Translations under genes and position numbers: made by a program
Source of the DNA: Sambucus nigra
Lineage: Eukaryota; Streptophyta; Magnoliopsida; Dipsacales; Adoxaceae
Direction: 5' to 3'
Length of the DNA stretch: 64,000 nt
Assembly (NCBI GenBank): GCA_949130495.1
Contig: OX422208.1
Location: 401,195,885 to 401,259,884, forward strand
The notes under the pieces: model-generated
What the model was told of the DNA's origin: nothing
Databases searched by the model: none
Seen by the model: the letters and a program-made list of their open reading frames with translations, nothing else
Part shown: positions 44,978 through 57,611 of the stretch, piece after piece
Numbering within the stretch: the first letter of the stretch is position 1
How the letters are laid out: the number at the start of each line of letters is the position of its first letter

Positions 44978-46994
44978 TGTAATACCCCGTAGTTTTAATG
45001 ACTTTTAAATTGGATTATATTATAAATTAATGGATTGATTGGATTTTATTATAAATTAATTCATTGGGTTTAAATCCGATTTATGGATATTAAAATGAAT
45101 GATTCTGTATATTACTTAAAGATATTTAGCTAATATATGATTTTGATGTTATTGTTATACTGTGAGTTATTAATTCAAAATTTTGAATTTTTAATCGGAC
45201 ATGGTATGGGACGTGTCAGGACAAATTTGTTAGATTAAAAAGGATATTTTTTTATCAACTTTATAGTCATTTCGAGTGCATCGTTGCATCCGGAAGGGTT
45301 GAAATAGTTAGAAAAGTCTATTTGGATGTTGGTTTTGGGCCTCGGGACATTTGGAAATGAAAAGACACTCAAAAGGGCATTTTGATCATTTTTACAGGGG
45401 GAGTGAATAGTGATTTCAGATTTTGTCTTATTATACATATTTGGATATTAGTTGTACGTAGGTTCATTTTCTCTTCTACACAAAAATTGAGAGGTCACCT
45501 TTTGAGAGAGAGTGAAAGGGTGCTTGGGAGAAGAGAAGATTGCTTGGAAAGGAGGAAAACCAAGGGCCAAAGGTCACCACCACCAATCACCAGCGGAAAT
45601 TGATCGGAGAAGGGGAGAACCACCTGTGTCAGACAACCCCAAAGGATCAGACCTTCATTAGAGGCAAGTATTTGATTATTGTAATCTAGTTAGTATAATG
45701 TCCATGTTAGAATAGGTCAAATTAATCATGATTTACATGTTAATTGGGTGAAAAATTAGACATTTAAATTATGATTAAGGACTGGGTTAATTAGTGGTTG
45801 AAATTCCTTCATGTATGTAGAGGGTTAATCACGAAATTGAATTATATATTGATGAACAAATCTGGGTTGATTAGGTTCTTTAATTGAAAATTTGGAAACT
45901 AGGGTTCATATAAATTGATTTGGGGATTTTATATAATTATGATGATTTATGACAAATTAATGATCCTAGGAGGTTAGGAATGATTTATAACCTGTTAGAT
46001 GTTGATGGATATTAATGATGAGATGTTGGGTGTTGAATCTTAAAGTTTTTTAGGTTAAAAAATGGTGAAAAACGCTGAAATTCGGTGAAGAAGACGAAAT
46101 AGTAGGTCTCCCGCGAAGTCGCACGAAGTGGTTCAAACGAGATGGGGATCTCGTATGAAGTCGTTCGAACGACATTGGAAGTGGTTCGAACAAAATTTGA
46201 AGTGGTTCGAATGACATGTCATTCTGGTTCGAACGACATGACATTCTGGTTCAAACGACAAGGTGAATTTTTGGGAATTTTCTTAGAGTCTAGTTCTGAC
46301 TTTGTCGGTTTATGGGAGTGAGAGAAATTACCAAATAGTAAATTCATATAGGAAAGAATTTTGGGAAAAGTATGTGAGAATTCATATCTTACTTATTTCG
46401 GTATAGGGAGAATGTAGCTTGGATATAATGGGACTTAGGGAAGATCAGTAAGCCCTAGATAAGAATCGAATTAATATGATTGGGATTTAATTGATGAGAA
46501 TTATGATAATTAAATTTAAGATGTAAAGTCATAATAATTTAATACATAGTATTTAAAGAGATATAATGCTACGTATGGAAATTATCTTAGGGTAGTGTGA
46601 TTACCTTGTTGATACTATATCTATAGGTAGATGATAATGCTTATTTGATTAATTGATGATTTGTAAGTACAACATACCTAGCTTACTTGGTATCGATGGG
46701 AGGTTTGCGCGTGAGGGCAGTCATATCCTGATGAATCCATGGGTTTTTTCTTTTGTCGCTCGAGAACATAGGTCGATGAAAGACTTATCGATGAGTTGAT
46801 AAGTCCGCTGACTATGGTAATGTAGGTATGTGCATGACCCGTGGGTATGAGAACTATGTTCGCCTCCAATTTTTGTGTTGATGTCTGTGGTTCGAGGAAT
46901 CCTTACCGAACCTTTAGTTCCCTATTCGGCGATCAGCGATACTGGAATGTGATAGCAGAGTAATGCATGCACCGCAGCTGTGTCTCGGGGTGTC

Positions 46995-47025
46995 ATATTA
47001 TATATGTATATATATATATAATGAA
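46995..47025. repeat. (AT)n microsatellite in LTR
   Basis: TATATATGTATATATATATA run; the equivalent site in the second LTR copy (63500-63520) is shorter. Confidence 0.8.
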
Positions 47026-47649
47026 TTAAATGAATGTATATATAGTGGTCAAATCAATTTTTCTTTGTGATAATTGTAGATGACGATGAATAGAGAAAAA
47101 GAATTGAATTAAGTTAATGAATATTTATTGGAAAAGCTTAATTCATATTAATGGGAAACGTATATGAATGATTATAGTCCGTATGGTATGGGACATACGG
47201 GGTTATAATATGGGATAGAATCATATTATTAAAACTAGTTAGGAGGAACCCTTGACTAGGAGGTTAATAGAAAACGTTAAGCTTGCACTCTAGATGAGAG
47301 GTGATAATATCAAGTGAGAGTCTGGATACTAACATGTACATAATAAATGCTTTATTGCACTTGTTAAATACTTGCTGTTTTCAAAACTATTTTTACATTG
47401 GGCTCTGACCCGTTTCCTTGCATATTCTCTTTTCTATTGTACCTTCCATATCAGGTGTCCAGAATCAGGGACGCCAACCTTAGAGGATTATGACGAGCTA
47501 TGGAGTTGGAGTATTGCTTAGATGCCTACCTTTATTTGATTCACAATGTTCTTTTATTTAGGGCATGTCGCCCAAAGAAATTCCGTTATCTCCTTTCTAT
47601 CTAAGTCATATAGTCTTGTACTCGTGTCATTTTAATACTTTTGTTATTG

Positions 47650-47654
47650 TTGGG
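47650..47654. repeat. 5 bp TSD of Tat-2, left (TTGGG)
   Basis: Matches 60853-60857 exactly, directly outside the two LTR edges. Confidence 0.85.
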
Positions 47655-48607
47655 TGATATGCCCCAAGTGTCACCTCGGCTCTGGGACACCAGCCTCGGC
47701 CGAGACTATGGCCGACACTGGAAGAGCCTTGGATTGGTGACCAGTAGTCTCGGACATAGAAGGTTCGACCTTAGCCGACATCACCACCAACCTCTTCAAG
47801 GGGAGACTACATGAATCGAAAGGCCAACAGTTCGAATGATAACCCGGGTAATGACAACCTCGGCCGTGGGTAGGCCGAGGTTACTAGGAACCATACTACT
47901 ACCAAGGGTGACCTAATCAATAGTTCAGCCGATGTTCCACACATGCCAGCCTAACCTCGGCCCAAGCCGACCTTGATGCCTTGCCTCAGCTTCACTTAAG
48001 CCGAGACCTTTATGGCTCATCTCGGATTGAATGAGCAGCTAGTCCTTGTCAACCTCGGCTTCTCCCAGGCCAAGGTTACGACCAAGAACGAAGGCCAAGT
48101 TCTAATTGACATGTGGATAAGGACACGTGGATAAAAATCAGTTATAACAAATCATTCCCCACACGTGGGGGAAATATTTTATCATCATTCCCTACATGTG
48201 ACAGTGACAAATGTCTTCTTCAGATTGGCTAGGTCAACACACACATGCTCATTGCATGCATGGGGGGTACATTACACCCCCCAGGTACTATATATAGAGG
48301 TCATCCTCTACCTTGCGAAGGATCCCCGAAATTAGCAACCCTAGATGAGACTCTGTCTAAACACACAGTAGAGAGAGAAAGCTTGAGAGATTGTAACTAT
48401 GGCCATTAGAGCCCTTATACAGTGATACATATCATACACTTGCACAATGGATGTAGGCCTAATTAGTTGAACCACTTATATTCCGGTGTGAATCGTCTTC
48501 TCCTCACCTCCTTCTACTATATGTGTATGTACCCTTATGCTGCCATTGTTAACATTGAATTGAGCTCACAAACACCTTGAAGGGTGGTGCTGTTTCCAGC
48601 ATCATCA
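47655..48607 (+). mobile_element. Tat-2 5' LTR (953 bp)
   Basis: TGATATGCCCCAAGTGTCAC to ...CCAGCATCATCA. GC-rich CCTCGGC/GCCGAGG words recur in its first half. TATA box at 48288-48297. Directly followed by the PBS. Confidence 0.92.
48288..48297 (+). promoter_or_regulatory. TATA box of Tat-2 LTR
   Basis: CTATATATAG, conserved as CTATATATAA in the 3' LTR (60533-60542), sits about 320 bp before the LTR end. Confidence 0.65.
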
Positions 48608-48610
48608 TTT

Positions 48611-48626
48611 TGGCGCCGTCTGTGGG
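48611..48626 (+). promoter_or_regulatory. Tat-2 primer-binding site
   Basis: TGGCGCCGTCTGTGGG begins three bases after the LTR end, a site usual for Tat/Retand and related gypsy elements. Confidence 0.85.
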
Positions 48627-48782
48627 AAGAGAAACTGTCTCTTCCTCTTCTTCAGCTTAACCTCACCGGAGACTCTGGTGGTGAACCGGGCACCACCCCT
48701 TTTGTGGAGCTATTTCACCATTGAAAGAGGTCCTTTAAGGTATCAATCTCACCTACTACTTAAGCTCTTTATTAACTAACAC

Positions 48783-50684
48783 ATGGCACCGGAATTACCA
48801 CCGCCTCTTCCGCCGCCAGGTGGGGGAGGGCCAAGCTCCAGCCAGGCACCACTTCAGTCCAAAATGGCAGAGGTAGCTGCAGCCTTGAGGTCTTTGGCTA
48901 CAACGCAACAAGCTATGTAGGAACAGTTTGCACAGCTCAGCCAAACTATGATGAGGCCACCTGGAGTCTCACCTGATATGATCACTCCGGTGGCTGTCCA
49001 ACCTCATCCTGACGCCAGGGGACGACCCCAGGCACCAATAAAGAACCAGCCTTTACCTCAGCGGAAGAGGGACGTTGCTGACCCTAGGCGCTTACGCCTG
49101 GGGAGGCAAGGAAACCCTTGCCCAGAGGACAAGTATGACGATCTAGAGTCTAAAGAGGTTCTGGAAGATTATTGGGAGCCGTATGAGGTTTCGAATAATA
49201 TGGTTTATCCTCTTCAATAGAGCCGAGGTTGTGTTGGCCGAAGAGATAAAGAGGCCCAACAATGAGGATCAGCTTTTGATCGATTGAGCAGAGGGTCAGC
49301 CTTTGAGGGGCTGGGCCCAGTGAATGACCTAAGACAGAGGTTATCCAGGTCGAGAAGTGCTATCGGCTCGCAAAGAGGGGACAGGCCAGGTCGGCCTAAC
49401 CAAGGCCAACCCCATGAAAAAAGGGGCAGAGACCAGGAAGAGGTCAACAGCCGACGTTGTGCTGCGATAGGGGAACCCTCAGTCCATCCCTTGGAGGTGG
49501 CTGGGGACAACCTCGGCCAGGCCGATGGCAGGAGAGCATGGAATGACTCTATCCAATGTCTTGAGGAGAGGATAGGATACCTCATCAAGAGTAGGGACCC
49601 GTTGCAAAGGGGTTACTCGGAGGGCTCTCCATTTGTGGCTAAGATAGTGAGCTTCCTGACTCCTGTAAAGTTCAAACCTCCTGTGGTCTCTCCCAAGTAT
49701 GATGGTAGCACTAACCCTGTACATCACATTGAGATGTATCAGTCAACAGCAGACATCTACTCAATAACTGATGAGATAAAGTGTCGGGCCTTCTCTGGTA
49801 CTTTGATAGGAGCAGTACACAGCTAGTTTACTTCTCTTCCGAAGAATTTAATTGAGAACTTCAAAGGCTTGGCTGAACGATTCATTCACAACTTCTGCTT
49901 TGGGGTAAGACCTCAAAAGAAGACCACTCACCTACTGTATGCCAAGCAGGGCAAGGACGAGAGCCTAAAAGAATACATCACTAGGTTCAATAAAGAGAAA
50001 CTTGAGGTTGAAGACTACGAAGAGAATATTGCCATAACAGCCCTCATAGGAGGGCTTCAGAAAGGAAAGTTATTGTGGAAACTTGCAGAAGACCCTCCTA
50101 GGTCCATGGCTGAGCTACTGGAAACTGCGGGGAAAGTCATGAATACCGAAGAGGTAATGGCCGCCAAGTACGAGGATAAGAACCACGGTTGTAGCGGGAA
50201 GTCCCAGAGAAAGAAAGATGGAAAGAAGAGGTTAGCCGATGACAAGTTCACTCACTATACTCCTCTAAATGTGAGCTGTGAGCATATCCTCAACGAGATC
50301 AAGAATGACAGGACTCTGAGGTGGCCAGAAAAATTGAAGCCTCTGCCGGATAAGAGGAACAAAAACTTGTGGTGTGAGTTCCACCAGGACCATGGCCATG
50401 TCACAAATAAATGCTTCGCTTAGAAGGATGAGATTGAAAAAATGTTAAAATTTAGAAAATTGAGGAAGTATGTTGATGGTAAGACACCTAAAGGGGGAAG
50501 AGATGACCCTAGGAAGAGGCGAAACGATAGATGCCGTGACGATGTCCCAGCTAAAAGAGATAATGATTCAGAAGGTGATGACGCAGACAATCCGAACCTC
50601 CTGCCGAAAGATGACAACACCCCAATGAAGAGGGTTGGCATGATCTCCTTTGATGTTGACACCATATGCGGAGGACTTGCATGA
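48783..50684 (+). pseudogene. Tat-2 gag polyprotein, in one frame with stops
   Basis: ATG at 48783 opens MAPELPPPLPPPGGGGPSSS and the same frame continues to 50684, interrupted only by in-frame stops (about 48918, 49218, 49263, 49824, 50421, 50682). Capsid part: VSFLTPVKFKPPVVSPKYDG, CRAFSGTL, AERFIHNFCFGVRPQKKTTH, LKEYITRFNKEKLEVEDY (Ty3/gypsy retrotrans_gag pattern). The end shows LWCEFHQDHGHVTNKCF, a C-x2-H-x3-H-x4-C zinc-knuckle-like motif. Forms virus-like particles in live relatives. Confidence 0.85.
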
Positions 50685-50696
50685 GGTGGCTCTGAT

Positions 50697-51445
50697 GTGG
50701 CTGATAGGAAAGCTTATGTGGCAGAGGCCAAGTCAGCGGCTAAACATGAGGTTGTCAATCTAACGTCTTCCGATGCAGTGCAGAAGAGAAAGAAGGTGGA
50801 CATGGACACCCTTATAGTTGGGTTCTCTCGACTCGACTTTAAAGGTATCTTAGCCCCCCATGATGATCCTTTGGTAATAACAACCAGGGTGCATGGGTGC
50901 GAGGTGCAGAGGATCCTCATGGATGGGGGAGTTCAGCAGACGTGATGTTTTGGCCTTGCTTCAAGATCCTAGGTCTTACCAGAGCTAGGCTGGTACCCTA
51001 TCATCATCCTTTGATGGGATTCAACGGAGAAAAGATCCACCCATTGGGCATGTATGAGATGGACGTTCAGATGGGTGACGAGTGGCCCAAGAGGTTGACT
51101 CGGAGGATAAATTTTTTCATGATGGACGAGAACGTCTTCTCGGCCTATAACCTCATCATAGGAAGAGTGTCCCTTAAGGAGTTTGAAGCTGTGCCGTCGA
51201 TGGTCCACCAGATGCAAAAATTCCCAACCCCCTATAGGGTAGGGGAAGTGCAAGGTGACCAGACCATAGCGCGAGAATGTTACTTCAACTCGGTCGAAGA
51301 GAGAGAGGCCTATAAGAGGGCAACCACCACCTATAGCATTGATACATTGGACCCGAGAGATGAAACAAAGTTGAAGAAGGGAGAGACCGCGAAAGAGATA
51401 GAATCCATTGTCCTCAATGAGGACGAGCCGAAAAAAACCATCTAG
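50697..51445 (+). pseudogene. Tat-2 aspartic protease with one-base frameshift
   Basis: The frame of gag runs on through VGFSRLDFKGILAPHDDPLV and VQRILMDGG, then shifts within the active site: the family's D-G-G-S-S-A-D-V is split, with SADVMFWPCFKILGL in another frame from ~50935. The rest (NFFMMDENVFSAYNLIIGRV) is intact up to 51445. A single-base loss near 50932 explains it. The 'YN.I.GR' element matches the conserved C-terminal retropepsin motif. Confidence 0.85.
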
Positions 51446-52812
51446 GTCAGTAAAACCCTAAAGACATAAATCAAGGATGAGCTGATAAACTTCCTCAGGA
51501 AGAGGCAGAGTGTCTTCGCTTGGAGTCACGCGAACATGCCCGGCATCAACCCTGAGGTTATGAGTCACAAGCTCAACGTGACCAAAGATGCCAGGCCTAT
51601 CAAACAAAGACGAAGAGTTTACTCCAGGGAGAAGTACCAAGTCATCCGGGAAGAGGTCAAAAAATTGGAAGAGGCTGAGTTTATAAGAGAAGTCATATAT
51701 CCGAAGTAGTTATCGAATGCAGTCATTGTGCTCAAAGCCAATGGGAAGTGGAGGATGTGTGTTGATTTCACTGACCTGAACAGGTCTTGCCCAAAAAATA
51801 GCTATCCCTTATCTCGAATAGATCAGATGGTGGATGCTACTGCAGGACGTAAGCTCATGAGCTTCATGGACGTGTATTCAGGCTATAACCAGATCTTCAT
51901 GGATGCAGAAGACTCAGAGAAGACAACCTTTATTACCGATAAAGGGACGTACTGTTACAAAGTGATGCCCTTCGGTCTGAAAAATACAGGGGCAACATAC
52001 CAACGTCTTGTGAATAAGATGTTCGAAGATCAAATAAGTAAGACTATGGAGGTGTATGTAGATGATATGCTAACTAAGAGTTTAAAAACTTGCACTCATG
52101 TGGCAGACCTCAAAAAGACCTTCGATACTATGGAATTATACATGATGAAGCTCAAACCAGCGAAGTGTGTCTTCGGGGTAGGAGCTGGGAAGTTTTTGGG
52201 ATTCATTTTCAATTAAAGAGGAATTGAAGCAAACCTTGAGAAAATCAAGGCTTTGCTTGATATGAAGACACCGAGGAGTATCAAAGACATCCAATGACTC
52301 ACGGGGAGAGTGGCTGCACTTAACAAATTTGTTTCCAAGGCAACGGACAAGTGTCTTCCGTTCTTTAAAGTGCTTAGAAAGGCCTTCCAGTGGGATGAAG
52401 AGTGCGAAGAAGCATTCAACCAACTCAAGTCTTACCTTGGGTCTCCCTTGCTACTATCTCGGCCCATAGTAGGAGAGAAATTTTATGTGTATCTAGCAGT
52501 CTCTGAATCGGCTATCAGTGAAGCCATAGTGCGGGAAGACATTAGAATCCAAAGGCCTGTGTATTTTAACAGTAAAGCCCTTCAAGAGTCTGAACAAAAC
52601 TACCCTTGTATGGAAAAGCTGGCATATGCCCTGATTCATGCTTCAAGGAAGATAAAGCCCTACTTCCAAGCCCACTTTATGGTTGTCCTTACTGACTCCC
52701 CACTAAGACAAGTCATGCATAAACCTGAGAAATCTGGAAGGTTGATGACTTAGGCCATTGAGTTGGGGGAGTATGACCTTACCTACCAACCTAGGACAAC
52801 CATCAAGGGGCA
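51446..52812 (+). pseudogene. Tat-2 reverse transcriptase and first RNase H
   Basis: One frame with stops near 51443, 51467, 51707, 52214, 52295 and 52751. Motifs: FAWSHANMPGINPEVMSHKL, WRMCVDFTDLNRSCPKNSYP, FMDVYSGYNQIFM, KVMPFGLKNTGATYQRLVNK, EVYVDDMLTKSLK (active site), PAKCVFGVGAGKFLGF. Thumb and connection: TGRVAALNKFVSKATDKCLP. First RNase H: EKFYVYLAVSESAISEAIVR, RPVYFNSKALQESEQNYPCM. A frameshift near 52808 moves pol to the next frame. Confidence 0.9.
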
Positions 52813-53420
52813 TTAAACTTTGTTGCTGAGTTTACTTGGGAAGAGGTCGAGGTAAAGAATGACCTAGAGGGTACTGAAGGGTCAAACAACAGTGTCTTCT
52901 GGGACCAGGAAGAGACGATACCCAATATCTTCCGAGAGAAGGAAGAGATGGCACCGAACGTCTCTCGAGATCAGGAAAAGGTCACGTCCAAAAAGATTAG
53001 GAACAAAGTAGCGGAGAACGAGGAGGATCGATACCTCTTCCAGAAAGGAATCATATCAGAAAGGGCCTTCTCAATGGATACAAACATTTGGAACCTCTTC
53101 GTTAATGGTTCTTCCTGTGATAATGGAAGCGGTGCAGGGTTGATACTTTTAGCTCCAGATGGTGCCAACATCGAATACACATTGAGGTTCAAATTCAAGG
53201 AATCTAACAACGAGTCGGAATATGAAGCTATGATAGTAGGTCTCTCGTTGGCAAAGACTATGGGTGTAAAACAACTCCTACTTCATAGCGACTCAAGGTT
53301 GGTTGTCAATCAAGTATTGGGAGTCTAAGAGGCCAAAGAGGAAAGGATGGCCAAGTATCTGAAGAAGGTGAGAACGATGTTAGAGTATTTCAAAGAGAAA
53401 AAACTGAAGAGAGTACCTCG
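52813..53420 (+). pseudogene. Tat-2 second RNase H, catalytic Asp changed
   Basis: WNLFVNGSSCDNGSGAGLIL, NNESEYEAMIVGLSLAKTMG and LLHSDSRLVVNQVLG form the archaeal-type RNase H domain of Tat elements. The first motif normally reads V-D-G-S-S; here it is VNGSS, an Asp-to-Asn change consistent with a G-to-A transition. An acidic linker (EDRYLFQKGIISE) precedes it. Stops at 53326 and ~53422. Confidence 0.85.
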
Positions 53421-54789
53421 ATAAAGTAACAGCCACGCAGACGCGTTGGCAAGATTGGCCTCGGCGACGAAGACATACGTCAGAAGGACAGTTTCGGTCG
53501 AGGTCTTAGGAAAAGTGACCATTGAGGAAGAAGAGGTATGTAAACCTTATCTCAATTTAAACCTAGGAGACTCATGGATGGACCCCCTCGCCAGATATAT
53601 CAAATAGGGAGAGCTGACCGAATCCAAGCTAGAGAGGAGGAAATTGAGATATAGGGTTGCCAAGTTCTCGATAGTAGGAGACGTCCTTTACAAGAAGGGA
53701 TTTCTGTTGCCTCTCCTCAGATTTGTGCATCCCACCGAAGTTCCACGGGTCTTATAGGAAGTTTATGAGGGTTCTTGCTCCAGTCACATAGGAGGAAGAC
53801 CCTTGGCCAAGAGAATCATTACACAGGGATACTGGTGGCCAACCTTGGCCAAAGATGCTGTAGCTTACATGAAGAGGTGTGATAAATGTTAGATATTCGC
53901 CTCTATTCCTCATCAACCTCATCAACCTATGACGTCAATCACCTCTCCATGGCCATTTGCAATATGGAGGATTGACTTAATAGGACCCCTACCGAGAGCT
54001 GCCAACAGTTATCGGTTCCTGATAGTTGCCATTGACTATTTCTCAAAGTGGGTGGAGGCGGAGTCGATGATAACTATCATAGAACAGAAGACCTTCCAAT
54101 TTATTTAGAGGAACATCATATACAGACACGGCCTCCTAAACACTCTCATATCAGACAATGGGACCCAGTTCAAAAACTCCTCTTTAGAGAAGTATTGCGT
54201 AAGAGTTGGGATAAAGCAGTTCTTCTCATTTCCTAGCCGACTTCAGGCAAATGGTCAGACCGAGGTCACGAACAGAACAATCCTCGATGGAATCAAGAAG
54301 AGGTTAGAAGAAGCGAAGGGAAGATGGACTGAAGAGGTCTACGCTGTGTTATGGGCCTATAAAACCACGACAAGGACACCTATAGGAGAAACCCCGTTCA
54401 TGCTTGCACATGGCTCAGAGGTCGTCATACCAATAAAGGTGGGACTCCCTACTCACAGGGTTCAGACTTATGATCCTGATAAAAATGGGAAAAAAAGGAG
54501 GCTAGACCTAGATCTGATTGAAGAGAGAAGAGAAGACGCAGAGATTAGACAAGAAGCTTACCAATAGAGAGCAGCGAAATTCTACAATCAGAGGGTGAAG
54601 TCAAGACCCATCACTATGGGAGACCTAGTGCTGAAGAAGACCTTGCAGAAAACAAACAAGATCCACCCAAACTAGCATGGACCCTACAAAGTGACTGAAG
54701 AGGTTGTGCCTAGCACCTACAGGCTAGAAAACCTAGAAGGGGAACCTTTCGCTAACCCGTGGAATGCTGATCACCTAAAAAAGTATTAA
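53421..54789 (+). pseudogene. Tat-2 integrase, with stops
   Basis: Same frame throughout. Zinc-binding part: VHPTEVPRVL, SSHIGGRPLAKRIITQGYWW, YMKRCDKC. Core: IDLIGPLPRAANSYRFLIVA, LISDNGTQFKN, QANGQTEVTNRTILDGIKKR, which keep the D-D-E residues. C-terminal: AKFYNQRVKSRPITMGDLVL, HGPYKVTEE, ENLEGEPFANPWNADHLKKY, the standard pol end (stop 54787). Stops near 53606, 53755, 53888, 54105, 54565 and 54673, mostly TAG at places where Trp or Gln is expected. Confidence 0.9.
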
Positions 54790-54889
54790 ATATGATGTTG
54801 CAAAGAGTTATGTAAATGTACCATCTTATTATGAACAGGTTATTAATAAAAGATCAGTTTCCATGATGGTTCTTGCCTCATTATGCTCT

Positions 54890-56705
54890 AATGTCAAAAA
54901 TTATGAGGATAACATCTCAGTTGATGACCTCAGACCTTATAACATCATGATTTGGTGATAAGGTATGAGGTTAGACACCATACTTGGATGACATCAGAAC
55001 CCTAACATCATTAATTTGGTGAGATTAATAATGAGGATAACATTTTAGTTGATGACCTCAGACCTTATAACATCATTAAGTGGTGACGAGGTCTGAGGTC
55101 AGACACCATACTTGGATGACCTCATACCCCTAACATTATTAATTTGGTGAGATTAATAATGAGGATAACAACTTAGGTGATGATCTCAGACCCTTATAAC
55201 ATCATTAACTGGTGATGTGGTATGAGGTCAGACACCATACTTGGATGACCTCAGACCCCTAACATCATTAATTTGGTGAGATTAATAATGAGGATAACAT
55301 CTTAGGTGATGACCTCAGACCTTATAACATCATTAAGTGGTGACGAGGTCTGAGTTCAGACACCATACTTAGATGACCTCATACCCCTAACATCATTAAT
55401 TTGGTGAGATTGCTAATGAGGATAACATCTTAGGTCATGACCTCAGACCCTTATAACATCATTAACTGGTGATGTGGTCTGAGGTCAGACACCATACTTG
55501 GATGACCTCAGACCCCTAACATCATTAATTTGGTGAGATTAATAATGAGGATAACATCTTAGGTGATGACCTAAGACTCTTATAACATCATTAACTGGTG
55601 ATGTGGTCTGAGGTCAGGCACCATACTTGGATGACCTCAGACCCTTAACATCATTAATTTGGTGAGATTAATAATGAGGATAACATCTTAGGTGATGACC
55701 TCAAACCCTTGTAACATCATTAACTGGTGATGTGGTCTGAGGTCAGACACCATACTTGGATGACCTCAGACCCTTAACATCATTAATTTAGTGAGATTAA
55801 TAATGAGGATAACATCTTAGGTGATGACCTCATACCCTTATAACATCATTAACTAGTGATATGGTCTGAGGTCAGACATTATACTTGGATGACCTCAGAC
55901 CCTTATAACATCATTAACTGGTGACAAGGTCTGAGGTTAGACACCATACTTGGATGACCTCAGACCCCTATCATTATTAATTTGGTGAGATTAATAATGA
56001 GGATAACATCTTAGGTGATGACCTCAGACCCTTATAACATGATTAACTAGTGATGTGGTCTGAGGTCAGACACCATACTTGGATGACCTCAGACCCTTAA
56101 CATCATTAATTTAGTGATATTAATAATGAGGATAACATCTTAGGTGATGACCTCAGACCCTTATAACATCATTAACTGGTGATATGGTCTGAGGTCAGAC
56201 ACCATACTTGGATGACTTCAGGCCCTTATAACATCATTAACTGGTGATGTGGTCTGCGGTCAGACACCATACTTGGATGACCTCAGACCCTTAACATCAT
56301 TAATTTTGTGAGATTAATAATGAGGATAACATCTTAGGTGATGACCTCAGACCCTTATAACATCATTAACTGGTGATATGGTCTGAGGTCAGACACCATA
56401 CTTGGATGACCTCAGACCCTTATAACATCATTAACTGGTGACAAGGTCTGAGGTCAAAAACCATGCTCAGATGACCTCAGACCCCTAACATCATTAATTT
56501 GGTGAGATTAATAATGAGGACAACATCTTAGGTTATGACCTTAGACCCTTATAACATCACTCAGTGGTGACAAGGTCTGAGGTCAGACAATATACTCAGA
56601 CGACCTCAGACCCCTAACATCATTAATTTGGTGAGATTAATAATGAGGATAACATCTTAGGTGATGACCTCAGACCTTTATAACATCATTAAGTGGTGAC
56701 GAGGT
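54890..56705. repeat. Tandem array, ~129 bp unit, about fourteen copies
   Basis: Unit contains CACCATACTTGGATGACCTC, AGACCCCTAACATCATTAAT, TTGGTGAGATTAATAATGAG, GATAACATCTTAGGTGATGA, CCTCAGACCCTTATAACATC and ATTAACTGGTGATGTGGTCT. Successive CACCATACTT marks are 128-129 bp apart (54976, 55104, 55233, 55361). Two half-units of ~64 bp are related, and some units are shortened. It begins 100 bp after pol ends and stops just before the antisense gene. Not CRISPR. Confidence 0.92.
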
Positions 56706-57527
56706 ATAAGATATGGCTACTAATTTAGTTCAAGCAGACACCATTGTACAAGCTTCAGAGCGAAAACATCGCATGACAAGCATTCAACAAAGTAAATAAA
56801 GTAAAAACCCTACTCAGAGGTTGTCATTCCAATTATAAAAATTCAAAACCCTTAAAGTTTTACATGCTACTCAGAGGCTACATCTAATCAGGGGTTACAA
56901 AAAATATCGAAAAGCTTCACAATTAGCCTAAGGGTCAGAGGGAAGAGTGCTGGTGTCCTCAGCCTGATCCTGTTGGACGACGTTGGTCACCTCGATAGTG
57001 TCTTATCTGTGATCAACTCCTTCTATCTCAGTGCCATCTAGTGGTGCAGTCTCTGTAGGTGATGTGACTTCCTCCTCCACCTCTTGAAAGGCTTGGGCAA
57101 GCTGAGGGTTAGCAAAGCCGAGACCAATGAAATCAGAGGCCTTCAAACTTCCAGCCTCCTTCTCCTTGACAACTGCCCATTTAGTAGTAGCTTTGATACC
57201 TCTCTCAAGGTACTCAAAGACAAAGCTCATAAATTCATCAGAGGTTTTATATTCAGCCAATATCCCCTCAAAGGTGTCATCGAGGGCTGCCTTCACTGCC
57301 GAGTTAACCTTCTGTTGCAGAACATCGTCCTTTTCCTTCAGAGCCACATCATGGTCCTTCTTGAGCTTGGAGATCTCCTTCTCCAACCCTTGCACCTTCT
57401 TCTCAGACTCTTTTGCCTTAGACTTTAAGCGGTCTATTTCGGCATTTAGTGTCGGTCTCTTTCCCTTCTGGATGAGGGGTAACTTCCTCAGAGTCCAGTT
57501 GGAGAGATGATGCATGGCAGCTAGGCC

Positions 57528-57611
57528 CTGTAAATTATGTGATCGTGTATATGAGTTGAAAGTCAAATCCGAGGTTATACTTGGAAACTATAAAGAAATA
57601 TGAAGTCATAC
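57528..57611 (-). other. Predicted intron 2 of Tat-2 antisense gene
   Basis: 84 nt on the minus strand, CAG|GTATGA donor and AATTTACAG acceptor, phase 0. It contains the TGA that would end the unspliced frame. Confidence 0.7.

Larger units (their letters stand above)
44978..47654 (+). mobile_element. Chromovirus-like LTR copy 1, first 2.68 kb
   Basis: Starts TGTAATACCCCGTAGTTTTA and aligns continuously with 61480-64000 at about 95% by eye count over two sampled stretches (12 differences in ~260, 16 in ~300). It is broken at 47654 by Tat-2 and resumes at 60858. The element-end pattern TGTAAYACCCC/GGGGTGTTACA indicates a Tekay/Del-type chromovirus LTR. The 67-codon minus-strand frame found in both copies is a chance frame. 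Confidence 0.85.

Noticed and set aside
45235..45438. 67-codon minus-strand ORF also present at 61737-61940
   Set aside because: Both copies lie at the same place in duplicated LTRs; shared by descent, no domain, no codon-level signal visible.
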